Source: Candidatus Pacebacteria bacterium CG10_big_fil_rev_8_21_14_0_10_44_11 (GTDB taxonomy: Bacteria > Patescibacteriota > Microgenomatia > UBA1400 > PJMF01). From it: 7,715 bases of DNA. A model generated the notes under the pieces. The model did not search any database. It had not been told where the DNA came from and worked only from the letters and a program-made list of their open reading frames with translations. A program made the translations under genes and the position numbers. Shown here piece after piece: positions 6,046 through 7,715 of this stretch. Location of the stretch: contig PFDH01000021.1 of NCBI GenBank assembly GCA_002772705.1, positions 1 to 7,715 of the forward strand. The letters run 5' to 3'. The first letter of the stretch is position 1. Every line of letters begins with the position of its first letter.

Positions 6046-7413
6046 TCATTCCAAGTGATGCCAATTCTTCAATACGGAGTCAACATTACCATCCAGAAAC
6101 TGTTGTAGATACTGCTCTTTGGATTGAAGGCCAAATATGTACTGGCTACTTCTCATTACCACAGCCATGCGAACTGGTAAAAATAATATTCCAGCCACAA
6201 TCAACCCGATCACCAACCACTTTAGATTGATTTTTCTCTCCCTCCACCACTTTTTCAGCAGATAAATCATCAGTATTGTTGCTGTTACAAATCCTGAGAG
6301 AGCGTAGCGCACTGACAGGGGTGGTAGATACCACCAAATTAATAATTGTGTCAGCGTGAAGAGTGACAGGACAAATAGTTGCCTGTTTTGCCGGATTTTT
6401 TTCCAGTACATTATCATCAGTGGCAACAACAAGATTAGAGTTGGTGACGTGTATTCTCTGGTCAAGAGCACTTCAAATGGCAAAAGTAGTAACTGGAGTG
6501 TTTTTAGCAAGATATAGTTCAACGGGCTAGATGTGCCACCAATTTGCGACAATTTTCCGACGTGTTCGAAAGCTGAGTAAAAAGGATTTCCTGAAACGGC
6601 AAAACTAAACCAGTAAAAGGGAACGGCAAGTAATAGGCTGACGATAACAAAATTAATGGCGGCGCTTTTGCCTTTTTGCATTAGCGCAATCAGTGTCATA
6701 GTGGGAAGCAAAGCAACAGAGAAAAACTTGCTAGCCAGTGATGCGCCAAACACTAAACTAGACTTTGAGATTGAATGTCTAGACTTTCCTAGCAAAAAGT
6801 ACAGGGCAGAAATTTCCCAAAAGACTTTGGCCACATCAATGTAAAAGCTGCTGACTTGCCAACTAATTACTTGGAAGCTAGAGATCAGTAACATGGCCAG
6901 CAAAGCGTGAATTCGGCTCAAGAAATTTCTGCTTAACAAGTAACTGCTCAGGATCAGGCCAAGCCCAAAAAGATAGGCAACCAATTTGGCACCCAACTCC
7001 CCCGCTGCAGCGAAACCGAGATAAAAAATGCTATCCGAGAACTGGGGATTAAACGATTGGTAAAAGTTTGGGTCGCCCAAAAAGTGGTGGCCGTTGGTGA
7101 CGACTTTAGCCAGTGGCAAGTGATACCACAGAGCATCAAATCCAGTCTCGGGTGTAAAGACTTGCAGGCCGTGGAGGAACCACCACAACCCAATCAACAA
7201 GCCCAGAGATTTTTCTAGCTTCGTAAACTTAGGGAATATTTTGAAAACATGGAAAGCGGCGGCAATGATCAGTATTGCTGGCAAAATCAATAACGAACTT
7301 AGCCAAGGATAAAAGACTCCAGTAAAACCGGCGACAACCGCAACTGCCCCACTGCACCACAAACTGAGTATCAGCCACTGTCCCAGTTTGTTGACTGTTG
7401 GTAAACGCCACAT
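6046..7413 (-). CDS. Polytopic membrane protein, probable GT-C-fold (GT39/ArnT-like) glycosyltransferase
   Basis: About 455 residues with roughly ten hydrophobic helices, consistent with a lipid-linked-sugar-dependent glycosyltransferase in the cytoplasmic membrane. After the first helices comes the extracytoplasmic loop TPETGFDALWYHLPLAK (87-103). Its acidic residues (E89, D93) and the YH pair match the catalytic-loop style of GT-C enzymes. It is followed by a loop rich in N, Q and D (about 113-127) before the next helix. The C-terminus is a short soluble tail ending NWHHLE. The frame is open further upstream to 7575, but that part reads antisense through tRNA-His and is not protein-like. 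The ATG at 7413, with GAGGA (7425-7421) seven bases upstream, is the credible start. The acceptor and sugar are unknown. A role in surface glycan or glycoprotein assembly is inference only. Confidence 0.72.
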   Translation of the reverse strand: MWRLPTVNKLGQWLILSLWCSGAVAVVAGFTGVFYPWLSSLLILPAILIIAAAFHVFKIFPKFTKLEKSLGLLIGLWWFLHGLQVFTPETGFDALWYHLPLAKVVTNGHHFLGDPNFYQSFNPQFSDSIFYLGFAAAGELGAKLVAYLFGLGLILSSYLLSRNFLSRIHALLAMLLISSFQVISWQVSSFYIDVAKVFWEISALYFLLGKSRHSISKSSLVFGASLASKFFSVALLPTMTLIALMQKGKSAAINFVIVSLLLAVPFYWFSFAVSGNPFYSAFEHVGKLSQIGGTSSPLNYILLKTLQLLLLPFEVLLTREYTSPTLILLLPLMIMYWKKIRQNRQLFVLSLFTLTQLLIWWYLPPLSVRYALSGFVTATILMIYLLKKWWRERKINLKWLVIGLIVAGILFLPVRMAVVMRSSQYIFGLQSKEQYLQQFLDGNVDSVLKNWHHLE

Positions 7414-7442
7414 CTTCAATTCCTCTTTCTTGTCTAGTAGTT

Positions 7443-7450
7443 TATAATAT
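7443..7450. promoter_or_regulatory. Possible bidirectional -10 element between tRNA-His and the GT-C gene
   Basis: TATAATAT reads TATAAT on the plus strand (7443-7448), 36 bases before tRNA-His. It reads TATTAT on the minus strand (7449-7444), where a start about 7 nt downstream would leave a leader of roughly 24 nt carrying the Shine-Dalgarno site of the membrane-protein gene. One AT-rich element could thus serve both directions. No -35 hexamer supports either. Confidence 0.35.
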
Positions 7451-7484
7451 CCGAAGCCAGATGAAAATTGCGAGTCTGGAAAAT

Positions 7485-7559
7485 GGTGCTTGTAGCTCAG
7501 TTGGTTAGAGCGCTCCCCTGTGGCGGGAGAGGTCGCGGGTTCGAGTCCCGTCTGGCACC
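7485..7559 (+). tRNA. tRNA-His, anticodon GUG
   Basis: A cloverleaf with the histidine-specific extra base pair: G at 7485 (position -1) opposite C at 7559 (position 73), giving an eight-pair acceptor. The D-arm is GCTC/GAGC, the anticodon stem CTCCC/GGGAG encloses loop CTGTGGC with anticodon GTG at 7520-7522, and the T-arm is GCGGG-TTCGAGT-CCCGT. The acceptor contains one U6-U67 mismatch and a U5-G68 wobble. CCA is not encoded. The G-1/C73 pair confirms identity independently of the anticodon. Confidence 0.95.
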
Positions 7560-7663
7560 CAAAACACTGGGACACCGTTCAAAATGGGCGCGTTTTTTGA
7601 GTTACTATAACCAATACATCAAACTAATTAACAACACTAACTTAGTCAATCGAGCAAAACGGC

Positions 7664-7688
7664 ATTTCTGATTAGGCCTAGCAGAAAT
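7664..7688. repeat. Short inverted repeat around a TAGGCCTA palindrome
   Basis: Arms ATTTCTG (7664-7670) and CAGAAAT (7682-7688) pair over 7 bp. Between them sits the perfect 8-bp palindrome TAGGCCTA (7673-7680). There is no T-tract on either side, so it is not an obvious terminator. An operator or a chance repeat is equally possible. Confidence 0.4.
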
Positions 7689-7694
7689 TGTAAT

Positions 7695-7703
7695 AGTATA
7701 CCA
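7695..7703 (-). promoter_or_regulatory. Extended -10 look-alike facing left, no start codon nearby
   Basis: On the minus strand it reads TGGTATACT, identical to the element before the winged-helix gene. No start codon follows within 10 bases. It could drive a longer leader, an unannotated RNA antisense to tRNA-His, or nothing. Confidence 0.25.
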
Positions 7704-7715
7704 ACCCAGAGGTAG

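Larger units (their letters stand above)
7560..7715. other. Gene-free right end of the window
   Basis: No protein or RNA gene is recognisable. Six T at 7593-7598 follow GC-rich GGGCGCG and could help end tRNA-His transcription, but no solid hairpin precedes them. An inverted repeat lies at 7664-7688, and a minus-strand extended -10 look-alike at 7703-7695. Confidence 0.5.

Noticed and set aside
6046..6048. Truncation of the GT-C protein by insertion at the tRNA-Arg 3' end
   Set aside because: There is no integrase, no direct repeat of the tRNA 3' end and no leftover coding sequence. The short C-terminal tail is plausible for the family.
6038..6061. GCATC/GATGC hairpin after tRNA-Arg as a terminator
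   Set aside because: Five pairs with a 14-base loop and no T-run after it; it also overlaps the end of the convergent coding region.
7414..7575. Upstream extension of the membrane-protein gene (LEPATSPATGERSNQLSY)
   Set aside because: This is the antisense translation of tRNA-His. The Shine-Dalgarno site and ATG at 7413 mark the real start.
7468..7671. Open frame on the plus strand with VAQLVRALPCGGRGRGFESR
   Set aside because: This is the familiar artefact of translating a tRNA gene; it covers tRNA-His.

Overview
The window is a compact, moderately AT-rich stretch of bacterial chromosome that uses the standard stop codons. Single-domain housekeeping genes are tightly packed, with gaps mostly under 80 bp, and the two tRNA genes lack an encoded CCA end. 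The GT-C-type membrane protein and the PurM variant resemble versions I associate with Candidate Phyla Radiation bacteria (Patescibacteria, perhaps Microgenomates). That placement is an inference from style and needs a phylogeny. No transposase, integrase, phage gene or CRISPR array is visible.

Layout from left to right. A VTT/DedA-like membrane protein runs in from beyond the left edge (2-538, +). Next is a purM gene (583-1682, +) broken by a one-base frameshift near 1020. It is followed by a YbaK/ProX-type aminoacyl-tRNA deacylase (1713-2213, +) and an aldo/keto reductase (2270-3184, +). A convergent RsuA/RluB-type rRNA pseudouridine synthase (3224-3922, -) lies tail to tail with the reductase and shares a divergent promoter region with an epmA-like gene (3964-4983, +). 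epmA is followed 10 nt later by efp (4994-5557, +). A small winged-helix-like protein (5559-5885, -) converges on efp with a 1-nt gap. tRNA-Arg(UCU) (5962-6035, +) converges on a GT-C-like membrane glycosyltransferase candidate (6046-7413, -). tRNA-His(GUG) (7485-7559, +) sits head to head with that gene. About 155 bp at the right end contain no recognisable gene.

Much of the content serves translation: two tRNAs, an rRNA-modifying enzyme, a trans-editing deacylase, elongation factor P and its probable lysyl-transferring enzyme. The most coherent system is epmA-efp. The synthetase-like protein keeps the alanine that marks beta-lysine-specific EpmA, and EF-P keeps the target lysine at position 34, so beta-lysylation of EF-P is a reasonable prediction. 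The aminomutase EpmB is not in the window.

The most unusual regulatory signal is a set of consensus -10 boxes (two of them extended, TGnTATAAT-like) placed only 6-9 nt before start codons that lack a clear Shine-Dalgarno site. This points to leaderless transcription of rluB, epmA, efp and the winged-helix gene. Other genes here (purM, the deacylase, the reductase and the GT-C gene) carry ordinary Shine-Dalgarno sites. No experimentally undescribed system can be demonstrated from this sequence alone.
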